Below, piece after piece: positions 36,704 to 45,356 of a stretch of 64,000 bases of DNA; the stretch's first letter is position 1; each line of letters begins with the position of its first letter. Source of the stretch: Microbacterium sp. 1.5R (GTDB taxonomy: Bacteria; Actinomycetota; Actinomycetes; Actinomycetales; Microbacteriaceae); NCBI RefSeq assembly GCF_001889265.1, contig NZ_CP018151.1:868001-932000 (forward strand). The letters are read 5' to 3'. A model generated the notes under the pieces. The model had not been told where the DNA came from, did no database searches, and saw only the letters and a program-made list of their open reading frames with translations. The translations under genes and the position numbers were made by a program.

Positions 36704-37912
36704 ATGATCGGCGACGTGGGCAGAACTCTCGTACTCGGACTCGGCGGCACCGTCGACTACGAGCTGAAGTGGGATTCGTCGGTGTTCGACAGGCTGGCGC
36801 ACGCGCACGGAGTGCGGCGGCACGAGCTCACCACCACGGCGCCGATCACCGACGAACGGTCGTTGCTGGTGGCGGTGCTCGCGTTCGTCGCCTCGGGGAC
36901 CGGGGCGGAGCGTTTCGTCGCCTCGTCCGAGGTGATCGAGGACTTCGTGTCGCACTTCGAGCACGCGATCACGCTCGGGGGCACCGGTGTGCGAGCGGGG
37001 CTCGTGCTCGACGCCCTCGGCATCCCGAGCGTGCAGCACCTCGTCAGCATCGACGACAACGTCCGTCGTCTGCTGCCGGACACGATCTCGTACATCTGCT
37101 CGGCGACCGAGGACACCCTCGACCCGCATCTGATCGTGCAGTATCCGGTCGGCGCGCACGTGCGCCTCACGGACGGCGACGTCCTGTCGCCCGCGCCCAA
37201 TCGGCTGATCTTCGCGAACGATCCGCCGAACCGGAGGATGCTGCTCGCCACCGATCTGCCGACGACGCTGGCCGACGCGGGCGTCTTCCTCGTCTCGGGA
37301 TTCAACACGATGCAGGATCACGACCTGCTGGAGCTCCGGCTCGCCGAGGTGCAGGGCGCGATGCGCAGCCTCCCCGACGATGCGCTCGTCTACTACGAGG
37401 ACGCGGGCTTCTACACGCGCGATTTCGCCGACACCGTGCGCCGCCATCTGCTGCCGCAGATCCATGTCTACGGCATGAACGAGGATGAGCTGCAGGAGTA
37501 CCTCGGACGCGCGGTGAACCTCCTCGACACCGACGACGTCATCCGCGCCCTCCGCGCGGTGCACGCGATCGTCCCCGCGCGGGCACTCGTCGTACACACC
37601 CGCTACTGGGCTATCGCCATCGGACCGGATGCCGCCCGGCACGGTGCCGCCCTCGACTCCGCCGTCCGCGTCGCCGCCACCCGCTACCGCGTGGGTGACG
37701 GCCTGACCGCCGCGGACGTCGACGACACCGATGCGATGCCCCGCCACGGGGGAGGGGAGGCGCTCGTCGCCGCCGTCGAGGCCGGTCTGCCCGGTTCCGT
37801 CGGGGTCGCCGCATTCTCGCTCGATGTCGCCACCCCGACGACCGTCGGACTCGGCGACACGTTCGTCGGCGGCTTCCTCGCCGGAGCCGTGCGATCGAAG
37901 GAGAACGTGTGA
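36704..37912 (+). CDS. ADP-dependent glucokinase/phosphofructokinase family sugar kinase
   Basis: The 402-residue protein resembles the ribokinase-fold family of ADP-dependent kinases best known from archaea: LVLGLGGTVDYELKW near the start, GGTGVRAGLVLDALG, VSGFNTMQ, MNEDEL (an NxxE-type metal motif) and the catalytic GLGDTFVGGF near the end. It would phosphorylate a hexose or hexose phosphate with ADP as donor; nucleotide specificity is inferred from the family. The ATG at 36704 directly abuts GGAAGG, so the GTG at 36716 is a serious alternative start. Its stop overlaps the next gene by four bases. Confidence 0.82.
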   Translation: MIGDVGRTLVLGLGGTVDYELKWDSSVFDRLAHAHGVRRHELTTTAPITDERSLLVAVLAFVASGTGAERFVASSEVIEDFVSHFEHAITLGGTGVRAGLVLDALGIPSVQHLVSIDDNVRRLLPDTISYICSATEDTLDPHLIVQYPVGAHVRLTDGDVLSPAPNRLIFANDPPNRRMLLATDLPTTLADAGVFLVSGFNTMQDHDLLELRLAEVQGAMRSLPDDALVYYEDAGFYTRDFADTVRRHLLPQIHVYGMNEDELQEYLGRAVNLLDTDDVIRALRAVHAIVPARALVVHTRYWAIAIGPDAARHGAALDSAVRVAATRYRVGDGLTAADVDDTDAMPRHGGGEALVAAVEAGLPGSVGVAAFSLDVATPTTVGLGDTFVGGFLAGAVRSKENV

Positions 37913-38886
37913 ACCCGATCCTGCTGCCGTCCAACCGGCCCGCCGAGCGCTTCTACCGCGGCGGTGCGCGCATCAGCGTCTTCCGCGGCGAAGCCAGTGA
38001 CGCTCCCCGCGAGCCGGAGGACTGGATCGGCTCGACGACCACGGTCAACGGCGAGCCCCTGCTCGGGCTCACCACTCTCCCGGACGGCCGCGTGCTGCGT
38101 GACGTGATCGAGCACGATCCGACGGCCTGGCTGGGCGATGCCCACGTCGCACGGTGGGGTGCGGACACGCGACTGCTCGTGAAGCTGTTGGACGCGGGGC
38201 AGCGGCTGCCGGTGCATGCACACCCGCACGACGACTTCGCAGCGACGCATCTCGGTCGAGCACACGGCAAGGCAGAGGCGTGGTACATGCTGCAGGGCGG
38301 CACGGTGCATGTGGGACTTCGGGAGGACGTCGATGCCGCGGCGCTCGCCGACCTCGTGGATCGGCAGGACGTGGACGCACTGCTCGGTCTGCTGCACGAG
38401 GTGGAGGTCGCTGCGGGCGACGTCGTCTGGGTGCCGCCGGGCGAACTGCACGCGATCGGCGCCGGAATCCTGCTGCTCGAACTCCAGCAGCCCGAAGATC
38501 TGTCGATCCTTCTCGAGTGGGACGGCTTCGCGATCGACGGTGCGGAGGCCGGGCATCTCGGCCTCGGCTTCGAGCTGGCGCTCGCCGCGGTGAACACCCG
38601 TGGGCGTTCGGCGGCCGACCTGGATGCGCTGATCGGAACCGCCCCCGATTCCGGTTCCGTCTTTCCAGCCGCCGCGGACGAGTACTTCCGACTCGAGCGG
38701 ATCCCCGTCGACGGCTCGACCGTCGTCGGTCGCGGCTTCTCGATCGTGATCGTGAGCGGCGGTGACATCGAGATCGACGGACGGAGACTCCGCATCGGTT
38801 CCTCGCTGCTCGTGCCGGACGCGGCCGGGGTGCTCGAGGCGACGGGCGCGGGCGAGCTTCTCGTCGCCCGCCCGCCCGCGCCCTGA
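37909..38886 (+). CDS. class I mannose-6-phosphate isomerase (ManA-like)
   Basis: The 325-residue cupin enzyme shows the zinc site HAHPHDDFAATHLGRAHGKAEAW and the substrate region DVVWVPPGELHAIGAG of type I phosphomannose isomerases, interconverting mannose 6-phosphate and fructose 6-phosphate. In this operon it would feed fructose 6-phosphate to the kinase and aldolase upstream. The GTG start overlaps the kinase stop by four bases, with AAGGAG before it. Last gene of the sugar operon. Confidence 0.88.
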   Translation: MNPILLPSNRPAERFYRGGARISVFRGEASDAPREPEDWIGSTTTVNGEPLLGLTTLPDGRVLRDVIEHDPTAWLGDAHVARWGADTRLLVKLLDAGQRLPVHAHPHDDFAATHLGRAHGKAEAWYMLQGGTVHVGLREDVDAAALADLVDRQDVDALLGLLHEVEVAAGDVVWVPPGELHAIGAGILLLELQQPEDLSILLEWDGFAIDGAEAGHLGLGFELALAAVNTRGRSAADLDALIGTAPDSGSVFPAAADEYFRLERIPVDGSTVVGRGFSIVIVSGGDIEIDGRRLRIGSSLLVPDAAGVLEATGAGELLVARPPAP

Positions 38887-38914
38887 CTCGGAATCGACGC
38901 GGATTCTCCCCGGC

Positions 38915-38920
38915 TAGACT
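38915..38920 (+). promoter_or_regulatory. -10 box of leaderless DUF3817-guaA promoter
   Basis: TAGACT, six bases before the ATG at 38927. No Shine-Dalgarno is present, so transcription probably begins at the A of the start codon. Confidence 0.55.
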
Positions 38921-38926
38921 GGAGCC

Positions 38927-39397
38927 ATGCCCGAACCGAAAGTCGCCAGCTTTCCGGCGATCCGTGGTGCGCTGAAGTTCTACCAGATCGCGTCGATCAT
39001 CACCGGAGTCATGCTGCTCCTGCTGGTCGCCGAGATGGTGCTGAAGTACACGCCGATCCGACTCGAGCTCTTCGCAGGGGGATCCGGCGGTCTGCTGTGG
39101 TTCGCACCCGTGGTCGAGGGACCCGAGGGCCTCGAATCGACCGGCGACGGACTCAACATCTCGCTCTCGATCCTCGTCGCGCATGGCTGGTTCTACGTCG
39201 TCTACCTCTTCGCGTGCTTCCGGATGTGGAGCCTGATGCGCTGGCCGTTCCTGCGCTTCATCCTGCTCGCGCTCGGCGGCGTCATCCCGCTGCTGTCGTT
39301 CTTCATGGAGGCCATCGTCGCCCGCGACGTCAAGGCCTACCTCGCTTCCCGGGAGGCCGCCGCGGCCCCCGCCCCTGCCACGGAAGGTGTCCGGTGA
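38927..39397 (+). CDS. DUF3817 membrane protein
   Basis: The 156-residue product has three to four membrane segments (about 16-38, 75-95, 100-125) and the [20 protein letters not shown] pattern of DUF3817, a family common next to guaA in Actinobacteria. Function unknown. Its stop overlaps the guaA start by four bases, so the two are translated together. It is transcribed from a leaderless-type promoter. Confidence 0.88.
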   Translation: MPEPKVASFPAIRGALKFYQIASIITGVMLLLLVAEMVLKYTPIRLELFAGGSGGLLWFAPVVEGPEGLESTGDGLNISLSILVAHGWFYVVYLFACFRMWSLMRWPFLRFILLALGGVIPLLSFFMEAIVARDVKAYLASREAAAAPAPATEGVR

Positions 39398-40980
39398 CCG
39401 AACAGTCCGAGACCCAGCAGCGCCCCGCGCTCGTCGTCGACTTCGGCGCGCAGTACGCGCAGCTGATCGCCCGCCGAGTGCGTGAGGCGGGTGTCTACAG
39501 CGAGATCGTGCCGCACACCGCCACGGCCGCCGAGATCGCCGAGAAGAACCCCGTCGCCATCATCCTCTCGGGTGGTCCGTCGTCGGTCTACGAAGAGGGC
39601 GCCCCGCGCCTCGACCCGGCCGTGTTCGACCTCGGAGTGCCCACGCTGGGCATCTGCTACGGCTTCCAGTACATGGCGCAGACGCTCGGCGGCGAGGTCG
39701 CGAACACCGGGCTTCGCGAGTACGGCGCGACGGATGCCGTCATCTCCGGCGACGGCGGCACGCTGCTCGGCGGCCAGCCGGCAGCGCAGAACGTCTGGAT
39801 GAGCCACGGCGACCAGGTCGCCAAGGCGCCCGAGGGGTTCGACGTGCTCGCCACGACCGACGCGACGAAGGTCGCGGCGTTCGCGAACGAGGAGCGCGGC
39901 TTCTACGGTGTGCAGTGGCATCCCGAGGTCAAGCACTCCGACCACGGACAGCAGGTGCTCGAGAACTTCCTGCACAAGGGAGCCGGGCTCGCCTCCGACT
40001 GGAACAGCGACAACGTGATCGCCGAGCAGGTCGAGCGCATCCGCGAGCAGGTCGGTGACGCCCGCGTCATCTCCGCCCTCTCCGGCGGTGTCGACTCGGC
40101 GGTCTCGACCGCGCTCGTGCACAAGGCGATCGGCGACCAGCTGACCGCGGTGTTCGTCGACCACGGCCTTCTCCGCAAGGGCGAGCGCGAGCAGGTCGAG
40201 AAGGACTACGTCGAGTCGACCGGCGTGCGTCTGATCACGGTCGATGCGGCAGATGTCTTCCTCGGTCATCTCAAGGGCGTCACCGACCCCGAGGAGAAGC
40301 GCAAGATCATCGGGCGCGAATTCATCCGCGCTTTCGAGAAGGTGCAGCTCGACCTCGTCGCCGAGGCGAAGGCCTCGGGCGGCGCCCCGGTCAAGTTCCT
40401 CGTGCAGGGCACGCTCTACCCCGACGTCGTCGAGTCGGGCGGCGGTGCAGGCACCGCGAACATCAAGTCGCATCACAACGTCGGCGGACTGCCGGATGAC
40501 CTCGACTTCGAGCTCATCGAGCCGCTGCGCGCGCTGTTCAAGGACGAGGTCCGTGCGATCGGCCGCGAGCTCGGCATCCCCGAGGCCATCGTCGGGCGCC
40601 AGCCGTTCCCCGGCCCCGGCCTCGGAATCCGTATCATCGGCGAGGTCACGCAGGACCGCCTCGAGATTCTCCGCGAGGCCGATGCCATCGCTCGCGAGGA
40701 GCTCACCAAGGCCGGACTCGACCAGGACATCTGGCAGTGCCCGGTCGTTCTCCTCGCCGACGTCCGCTCGGTCGGCGTGCAGGGCGACGGACGCACCTAC
40801 GGCCACCCGATCGTGCTGCGTCCGGTGTCGAGTGAAGACGCCATGACCGCCGACTGGACACGCCTGCCCTATGACGTGCTGGCCAAGATCTCCAACCGGA
40901 TCACCAACGGCGTGCGCGACGTCAACCGCGTCGTGCTCGACGTGACGTCGAAGCCGCCGGGGACCATCGAATGGGAGTGA
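39394..40980 (+). CDS. guaA: GMP synthase (glutamine-hydrolysing)
   Basis: The 528-residue enzyme converts XMP to GMP. The N-terminal class I amidotransferase (about 10-205) has the nucleophile in GICYGFQ and the histidine/glutamate pair in WHPEV; the synthetase domain starts with the PP-loop SGGVDSAVS and ends with the dimerisation domain ([19 protein letters not shown]). The GTG at 39394 overlaps the DUF3817 stop by four bases; a longer in-frame start would lie inside that gene. A strong terminator follows. Confidence 0.98.
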   Translation: MTEQSETQQRPALVVDFGAQYAQLIARRVREAGVYSEIVPHTATAAEIAEKNPVAIILSGGPSSVYEEGAPRLDPAVFDLGVPTLGICYGFQYMAQTLGGEVANTGLREYGATDAVISGDGGTLLGGQPAAQNVWMSHGDQVAKAPEGFDVLATTDATKVAAFANEERGFYGVQWHPEVKHSDHGQQVLENFLHKGAGLASDWNSDNVIAEQVERIREQVGDARVISALSGGVDSAVSTALVHKAIGDQLTAVFVDHGLLRKGEREQVEKDYVESTGVRLITVDAADVFLGHLKGVTDPEEKRKIIGREFIRAFEKVQLDLVAEAKASGGAPVKFLVQGTLYPDVVESGGGAGTANIKSHHNVGGLPDDLDFELIEPLRALFKDEVRAIGRELGIPEAIVGRQPFPGPGLGIRIIGEVTQDRLEILREADAIAREELTKAGLDQDIWQCPVVLLADVRSVGVQGDGRTYGHPIVLRPVSSEDAMTADWTRLPYDVLAKISNRITNGVRDVNRVVLDVTSKPPGTIEWE

Positions 40981-41000
40981 GCGTCTCGCTCACCTGATCT

Positions 41001-41037
41001 CGAACGGGCACGGACCATCACGGTCCGTGCCCGTTCG
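41001..41037 (+). terminator. intrinsic terminator after guaA
   Basis: A 16-base perfect stem (CGAACGGGCACGGACC with its complement), a five-base loop, then CGTTATTT. Confidence 0.88.
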
Positions 41038-41061
41038 CGTTATTTCGGGCAGGATGAGCGT

Positions 41062-42000
41062 ATGACCAAGGCGCGGACGAAGATCACGGTGATCGGTGCA
41101 GGCAGTGTGGGCGTCAGCGTCGCGTATGCGGCGCTGATCCGGGGGAGTGCGGCCGAGGTCGCGCTCTACGACATCGCCACCGACAAGGTGGATGCCGAGG
41201 TGCTCGATCTCGCGCACGGGACGCAGTTCACCTCCGCGGCCGTGAGCGGCGGCTCCGACCTCGCCGTCGTCGAGGGCAGCGACGTGATCGTCGTCACCGC
41301 CGGAGCGAAGCAGCAGCCGGGACAGACCCGCATGGAGCTCTCGGGCATCAACGCTCGTCTGCTCGAGAAGCTCATGCCCCAGCTCGTCGAGCGCGCGCCG
41401 AACGCCGTCTTCATCATCGTCACGAATCCGGCCGATGTGATGACGGTCGTCGCCCAGCGTGTCTCGGGCCTGCCGCCGCATCGCGTCTTCGGATCCGGAA
41501 CCGTGCTCGACACGTCGCGTCTGCGCTGGCGGCTCGCGCATCGCGCGAATGTGAGCACCGCGAGCGTGCACGCCGACATCGTGGGCGAGCACGGCGACAC
41601 GGAGTTCCCGCTCTGGTCGAACGCGACCATCGGCTCGGTGCCGATTCTCGACTGGCCCGCCGATGAGCCGTTCACCGTCGACGAGCTCGACCGCATCGCC
41701 GTCGAGGTGCGCGATGCGGCCTATGCCGTCATCCGCGGCAAGGGAGCCACGAATCTCGCGATCGGCGTCAGCTGCGCCCGCATCGCCGAGGCAGTGCTGC
41801 ACGACGAGCGGGCGGTGCTTCCGGTCGCGACGGTGCTCGACGGCGAATACGGGCTTCGCGGTGTCGCGCTGTCGGTGCCCTCGGTGGTGGGCGCTGCCGG
41901 GGCCGTGCCGTTGGCCGAGACGCCCATGAGCGAGCACGAACTCGCACTGCTGCGGGCCTCGGCCGACGCGATCCGGGCTGCGGTCGACGAGCTCGACTGA
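41062..42000 (+). CDS. ldh: L-lactate dehydrogenase
   Basis: The 312-residue enzyme has the NAD motif [14 protein letters not shown], the substrate loop [36 protein letters not shown] and the catalytic-histidine motif GEHGDTEFP. It interconverts pyruvate and lactate with NADH; malate is less likely because the loop carries glutamines. A CAGGAT lies six bases before the ATG and could be either a -10 box or part of a ribosome site (AGGATGA). The gene is isolated between the guaA terminator and the YCII/sigma pair. Confidence 0.93.
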   Translation: MTKARTKITVIGAGSVGVSVAYAALIRGSAAEVALYDIATDKVDAEVLDLAHGTQFTSAAVSGGSDLAVVEGSDVIVVTAGAKQQPGQTRMELSGINARLLEKLMPQLVERAPNAVFIIVTNPADVMTVVAQRVSGLPPHRVFGSGTVLDTSRLRWRLAHRANVSTASVHADIVGEHGDTEFPLWSNATIGSVPILDWPADEPFTVDELDRIAVEVRDAAYAVIRGKGATNLAIGVSCARIAEAVLHDERAVLPVATVLDGEYGLRGVALSVPSVVGAAGAVPLAETPMSEHELALLRASADAIRAAVDELD

Positions 42001-42037
42001 ACGGCCACCGGAGAATCCCAGAGTTTTTTCGCGGAGA

Positions 42038-42067
42038 TGTCGATCTGCGGCACCTTCGTTCGACGTC
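42038..42067 (+). promoter_or_regulatory. ECF42-type promoter
   Basis: TGTCGA (42038-42043) followed after 17 bases by CGACGTC (42061-42067). From memory, ECF42 sigma factors use TGTCGA at -35 and CGAC/CGTC at -10, so this fits autoregulation of the YCII-sigma operon that follows. Confidence 0.65.
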
Positions 42068-42113
42068 TTCAATGAGAGGGTCGACAGGCGGCCCCACCAC
42101 CGAGGAGAACACC

Positions 42114-42542
42114 ATGAAGTACATGCTGATCATGCGCTCGAACGACGAAGCGGTCGAGGCGTACAAGGAGATGCCGTTCGAGCAGGTCATCGAGGCGATG
42201 GGCAAGTACAACGAGTCGATGATCAAGGCCGGCGTGCTGGCTGCGGGCGAGGGCCTCAGCGACGCGGCGGAGGGATTCGTCGTCGACTTCAGCGCCGAGA
42301 AGCCTCTCATCACCGACGGCCCCTACGGAGAGACGAAGGAGCTGTTCAACGGCTTCTGGATCCTCGAGGTCTCCAGTCGTGAAGAGGCGGCGGAGTGGGC
42401 GAGCAGGGCTCCCCTCGGCAAGGGGTCGTTCCTCGAGGTGCGGCGTGTGACCGACGAGTCCGACTTCCCGGCCGACAACGAGTGGATCGAGAAGGAGAAG
42501 GGCTGGCGCGAAGAGGAAGAGGCGCGTCGCGCCCAGCAGTGA
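42114..42542 (+). CDS. YCII (DGPF-type) domain protein
   Basis: A 142-residue protein beginning MKYMLIMRSNDEAVEAYK, with the ITDGPYGETKE block of the DGPF/YCII family and a charged C-terminal helix. Such proteins accompany ECF41/ECF42-type sigma factors; their biochemical role is not established. The ATG follows GAGGAG closely. The ECF sigma gene starts two bases after its stop, and an ECF42-type promoter precedes it. Confidence 0.9.
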   Translation: MKYMLIMRSNDEAVEAYKEMPFEQVIEAMGKYNESMIKAGVLAAGEGLSDAAEGFVVDFSAEKPLITDGPYGETKELFNGFWILEVSSREEAAEWASRAPLGKGSFLEVRRVTDESDFPADNEWIEKEKGWREEEEARRAQQ

Positions 42543-42543
42543 G

Positions 42544-43833
42544 ATGACCGACTCCGCACACCGCGAGACGGTCCGCCACGCACCCGACGAGGACGTGCGG
42601 CGGGCCGTCGCCGCCGTGTGGCGCATCGAGTCGGCGAAGATCGTCGCGACCCTGACGCGTGTGGTCGGCGACTTCGGCCTCGCCGAGGACCTCGCGCAGG
42701 AGGCGCTGCTCGATGCCCTGCGGCAGTGGCCGGTCGAGGGCGTGCCGCGCAACGGCGCCGCCTGGCTCACGGCGGTCGCGAAGCGCAAGGCGATCGACGG
42801 CTGGCGGCGCCGCGAACGTCTCGACGACCGGATGGCCGTGCTCGCCCACGACCTCGAGCGAGAGCAGGCGGATGCCGCAGACGCGCCGCCCTGGGACCCG
42901 GATGCGGTCGACGACGACGTGCTGCGGCTGATCTTCATCTCGTGCCACCCGGTGCTCTCGCGCGAGGCGCAGGTGGCGCTCACCCTCCGCGTGGTGGGCG
43001 GCCTGTCGAGCGAGGAGATCGCCCGGGCGTTCCTCGTGCCGACGGCGACCGTGCAGCAGCGCATCGTGCGGGCCAAGAAGACTCTCGGTGCGGCGCAGGT
43101 CCCGTTCGAGATGCCACCACGGGAGGAGCACGCAGAGCGCCTGGGAGCGATCCTGGGCGTGCTCTACCTGATCTTCAACGAGGGGCACGCCGCGAGCAGC
43201 GGTCCCGACTGGATGCGCCCCGAGCTGAGTCTCGAGGCGATCAGACTCACGCGGGTGCTGGCCGCGCTGATGCCGCGCGAGCGCGACGTGCACAGCCTGC
43301 TGGCCCTGATGGAGCTCACCGCCGCGCGGTTCCCCGCCCGGATCGATGCCCACGGCGAACCGGTGCTCCTGTCCGACCAGGACCGTCGTCGCTGGGATCG
43401 CAGCCGCATCGCGCGGGGACGTGCTGCGCTCGCGGCCGCTGACGCACTCGGCTCGGGTCGCGGCCCCTACGGCCTTCAGGCGGGGATCGCGGAATGCCAT
43501 GCGACAGCCGCGTCCGTCGACGACACCGACTGGGAGCGGATCGTGCTCCTGTACGAGGCGCTCGGTCGGATCGCTCCCTCGCCGGTCGTGGAGCTCAACC
43601 GGGCGGCTGCCGTCGCGATGGCGACGGGCCCGGCATCCGCTCTGCAGATCATCGACCGGCTCGGCGCCTCGGGTGCGCTGGCCGGTTACCACCTGCTGCC
43701 CGCGACGCGGGGGGAACTGCTGCTGCGACTCGGTCGCGCGGAGGAGGCGCGCAGCGAGTTCGCCGTCGCCGCAGCGCTCGCAGGCAACGACAGGGAGCGG
43801 GCGCTGCTGCAGGCCAAGGCCGACGCGCGCTGA
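42544..43833 (+). CDS. ECF42-group RNA polymerase sigma factor with C-terminal extension
   Basis: The 429-residue protein has an ECF core (sigma-2 about 20-90: VGDFGLAEDLAQEALLDALRQWP; sigma-4 about 130-185: LSSEEIARAFLVPTATVQQRIVRAKK) followed by about 240 extra residues with LYLIFNEGHAASSG and TPR-like helices, typical of ECF42. The extension is thought to control activity in place of a classical anti-sigma factor. It should recognise the promoter at 42038-42067 and so drive its own operon. The inducing signal is unknown. Confidence 0.92.
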   Translation: MTDSAHRETVRHAPDEDVRRAVAAVWRIESAKIVATLTRVVGDFGLAEDLAQEALLDALRQWPVEGVPRNGAAWLTAVAKRKAIDGWRRRERLDDRMAVLAHDLEREQADAADAPPWDPDAVDDDVLRLIFISCHPVLSREAQVALTLRVVGGLSSEEIARAFLVPTATVQQRIVRAKKTLGAAQVPFEMPPREEHAERLGAILGVLYLIFNEGHAASSGPDWMRPELSLEAIRLTRVLAALMPRERDVHSLLALMELTAARFPARIDAHGEPVLLSDQDRRRWDRSRIARGRAALAAADALGSGRGPYGLQAGIAECHATAASVDDTDWERIVLLYEALGRIAPSPVVELNRAAAVAMATGPASALQIIDRLGASGALAGYHLLPATRGELLLRLGRAEEARSEFAVAAALAGNDRERALLQAKADAR

Positions 43834-43843
43834 GCAGACGGCA

Positions 43844-43899
43844 CACAGAGAAACCGCCCTCTTCACCAGCGTCGCTGGGGAAGAGGGCGGTTTCCTGTG
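43844..43899. terminator. bidirectional terminator between the sigma factor and the GlsB-like gene
   Basis: A perfect 14-base stem AAACCGCCCTCTTC with its complement, extended outside by CACAG/CTGTG and inside by CCAGC/GCTGG. It sits between convergent genes. Confidence 0.85.
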
Positions 43900-43910
43900 T
43901 TGCTATGAGG

Positions 43911-44183
43911 TCAGCTGCGGGCCTTGCTGCCGCGGTTGACGATCAGGCCGTAGATCAGCAGCACGATGATCGAGCCGCCGATGGCGAGGAGCCACGTGCC
44001 CAGGTCCCAGAACTCCGTGAGAGGACGGTTCAGGATCAGGCTTCCGAGCCAGCCGCCGAGGAGGGCGCCGACGACGCCGAGCAGGAGGGTGATGAACCAT
44101 CCGCCACCCTGCTTGCCGGGAAGGATCAGCTTCGCGATGGCTCCGGCGATGAGGCCGAGAAGAAGGAATCCGAGAAAGCTCAT
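43911..44183 (-). CDS. GlsB/YeaQ/YmgE family stress membrane protein
   Basis: A 90-residue protein with three membrane helices and the transglycosylase-associated motif GLIAGAIAKLILPGKQGGGW, followed by GVVGALLGGWLG. It is of usual length for the family. The ATG at 44183 follows AAAGGAGCTG, an excellent ribosome site, which rules out the longer reading frame. The role is inferred to be general stress; the mechanism is unknown. Confidence 0.9.
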   Translation of the reverse strand: MSFLGFLLLGLIAGAIAKLILPGKQGGGWFITLLLGVVGALLGGWLGSLILNRPLTEFWDLGTWLLAIGGSIIVLLIYGLIVNRGSKARS

Positions 44184-44294
44184 GTTCAGCTCCTTTGTTT
44201 CGTGAGCCCTGGGGTGCCAAGGCTCGTGTGATCCACTGTGCCCTCTCAGCTGATTATCAGCCAACCCCTTGCGCTGGAGGCCTCGGATATGCCA

Positions 44295-44324
44295 AGAGGC
44301 CCGCCCCCGAAGGGACGGGCCTCT
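44295..44324 (-). terminator. terminator after the YccA-like gene
   Basis: Stem AGAGGCCCG with its complement, with a 12-base loop that can fold further (CCC/GGG). It follows the stop at 44343 on the minus strand. Confidence 0.7.
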
Positions 44325-44342
44325 GAGTGAGGCGGTTCGCGG

Positions 44343-45269
44343 TCAGTTGTTGCCGCGGACGATCGCGATGATGCGCAGGATCTCGACGTAGAGCCAGACG
44401 ACCGTGACCATGATGCCGAAGGCGCCGAGCCAGCCGTACTTGCGGGGAGCGCCGTTGCGCACGCCCTGCTGGATCTGGTCGAAGTCGAGGACCAGCGAGT
44501 AGGCCGCCATGATGACGACCAGGACGCCGATGATCAGACCGAGCGGGATGCCGAAGATCTCAGCGCTGTAGAGGCCGAACGCCTGTCCCTGGGGGAGGAC
44601 GCCGGTCCACATGAGCACGAGGTTCAGCAGCGAGAACACGAGGTAGCCGACCATGGCGATCATGAAGATCTTGGTGGCCTTCTTCGACGCGCGGACCTTG
44701 CCGCTGGCGAAGAGAGCGAGGGTCACGCCGACGACCGAGACCGTGGCCAGGGTCGCCTGCATGACGATGCCGGGCCACAGGACCTCGAAGAACGCCGAGA
44801 TGCCGCCGATGAAGAGGCCCTCGAATGCGGCGTAGGCGAAGATCAGCGCGGGGCGGACCTTCTTGCGCGAGGTGAACGTGATGACCATCGCGAGCACGAA
44901 GCCGCCGAGCGCGCCGACGATCCACGGCATGAGGTTCGGCTCGAAGCGGTTGTAAGGGTTCAGCTCGGGAGCGGCGACGCCGCCCAGAGTCAGGAACCAG
45001 CCGACGGCGGCGGTGACGAGCAGGATGGCGAAGAGTCCGGCGGTCTTCCAGACGGTGTCCTCGACGGACATGCGGTCGGTCTCGATCGCTCCGGCCGGGG
45101 GAGCCGCGTACATGCCCTCCAGCTGTGCGTTCGCCGCGGCGTCCATGGTGCCGTGCTGGAACGACGCGGCTTGCGCCCCCTGCGCTCCCTGCGGGGCACC
45201 CGGGTAGGTCGCGACGTTGCGCGGATCCTGCTGCTGGAACGCCGGGTTGTTGAAGGCGAAGTTGCTCAT
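44343..45269 (-). CDS. Bax inhibitor-1/YccA family membrane protein
   Basis: The 308-residue protein has a Gln/Ala-rich cytoplasmic N-terminus (about 1-68) and seven membrane helices (about 75-300), with KVRPALIFAYAAFEGLFIGGISAFFE and VLDFDQIQQGVRNGAPRKYGWLGAFG blocks typical of bacterial BI-1/YccA proteins. Possible roles are calcium leak or protease modulation; none is evident here. The ATG at 45269 is preceded by GTGAGG; the longer frame extends over the divergent promoter of the next gene. Confidence 0.9.
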   Translation of the reverse strand: MSNFAFNNPAFQQQDPRNVATYPGAPQGAQGAQAASFQHGTMDAAANAQLEGMYAAPPAGAIETDRMSVEDTVWKTAGLFAILLVTAAVGWFLTLGGVAAPELNPYNRFEPNLMPWIVGALGGFVLAMVITFTSRKKVRPALIFAYAAFEGLFIGGISAFFEVLWPGIVMQATLATVSVVGVTLALFASGKVRASKKATKIFMIAMVGYLVFSLLNLVLMWTGVLPQGQAFGLYSAEIFGIPLGLIIGVLVVIMAAYSLVLDFDQIQQGVRNGAPRKYGWLGAFGIMVTVVWLYVEILRIIAIVRGNN

Positions 45270-45344
45270 GTGGGCCTCACTCCAAAGTGGGTTGTAGGTC
45301 GCTTTCCTCCACGATACCCGGAAGGGCAGGTCATCAGGGTGTTC

Positions 45345-45350
45345 TACGCT
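45345..45350 (+). promoter_or_regulatory. -10 box of leaderless phosphodiesterase promoter
   Basis: TACGCT, six bases before the GTG at 45357; no Shine-Dalgarno is present. Confidence 0.45.
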
Positions 45351-45356
45351 GAGAGC

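Noticed and set aside
36704..37912. Ordinary PfkB-type fructokinase as the identity of the sugar kinase
   Set aside because: Length, NxxE-like MNEDEL and the overall block order fit the ADP-dependent family better, although the GLGDT motif is shared by the whole ribokinase fold.
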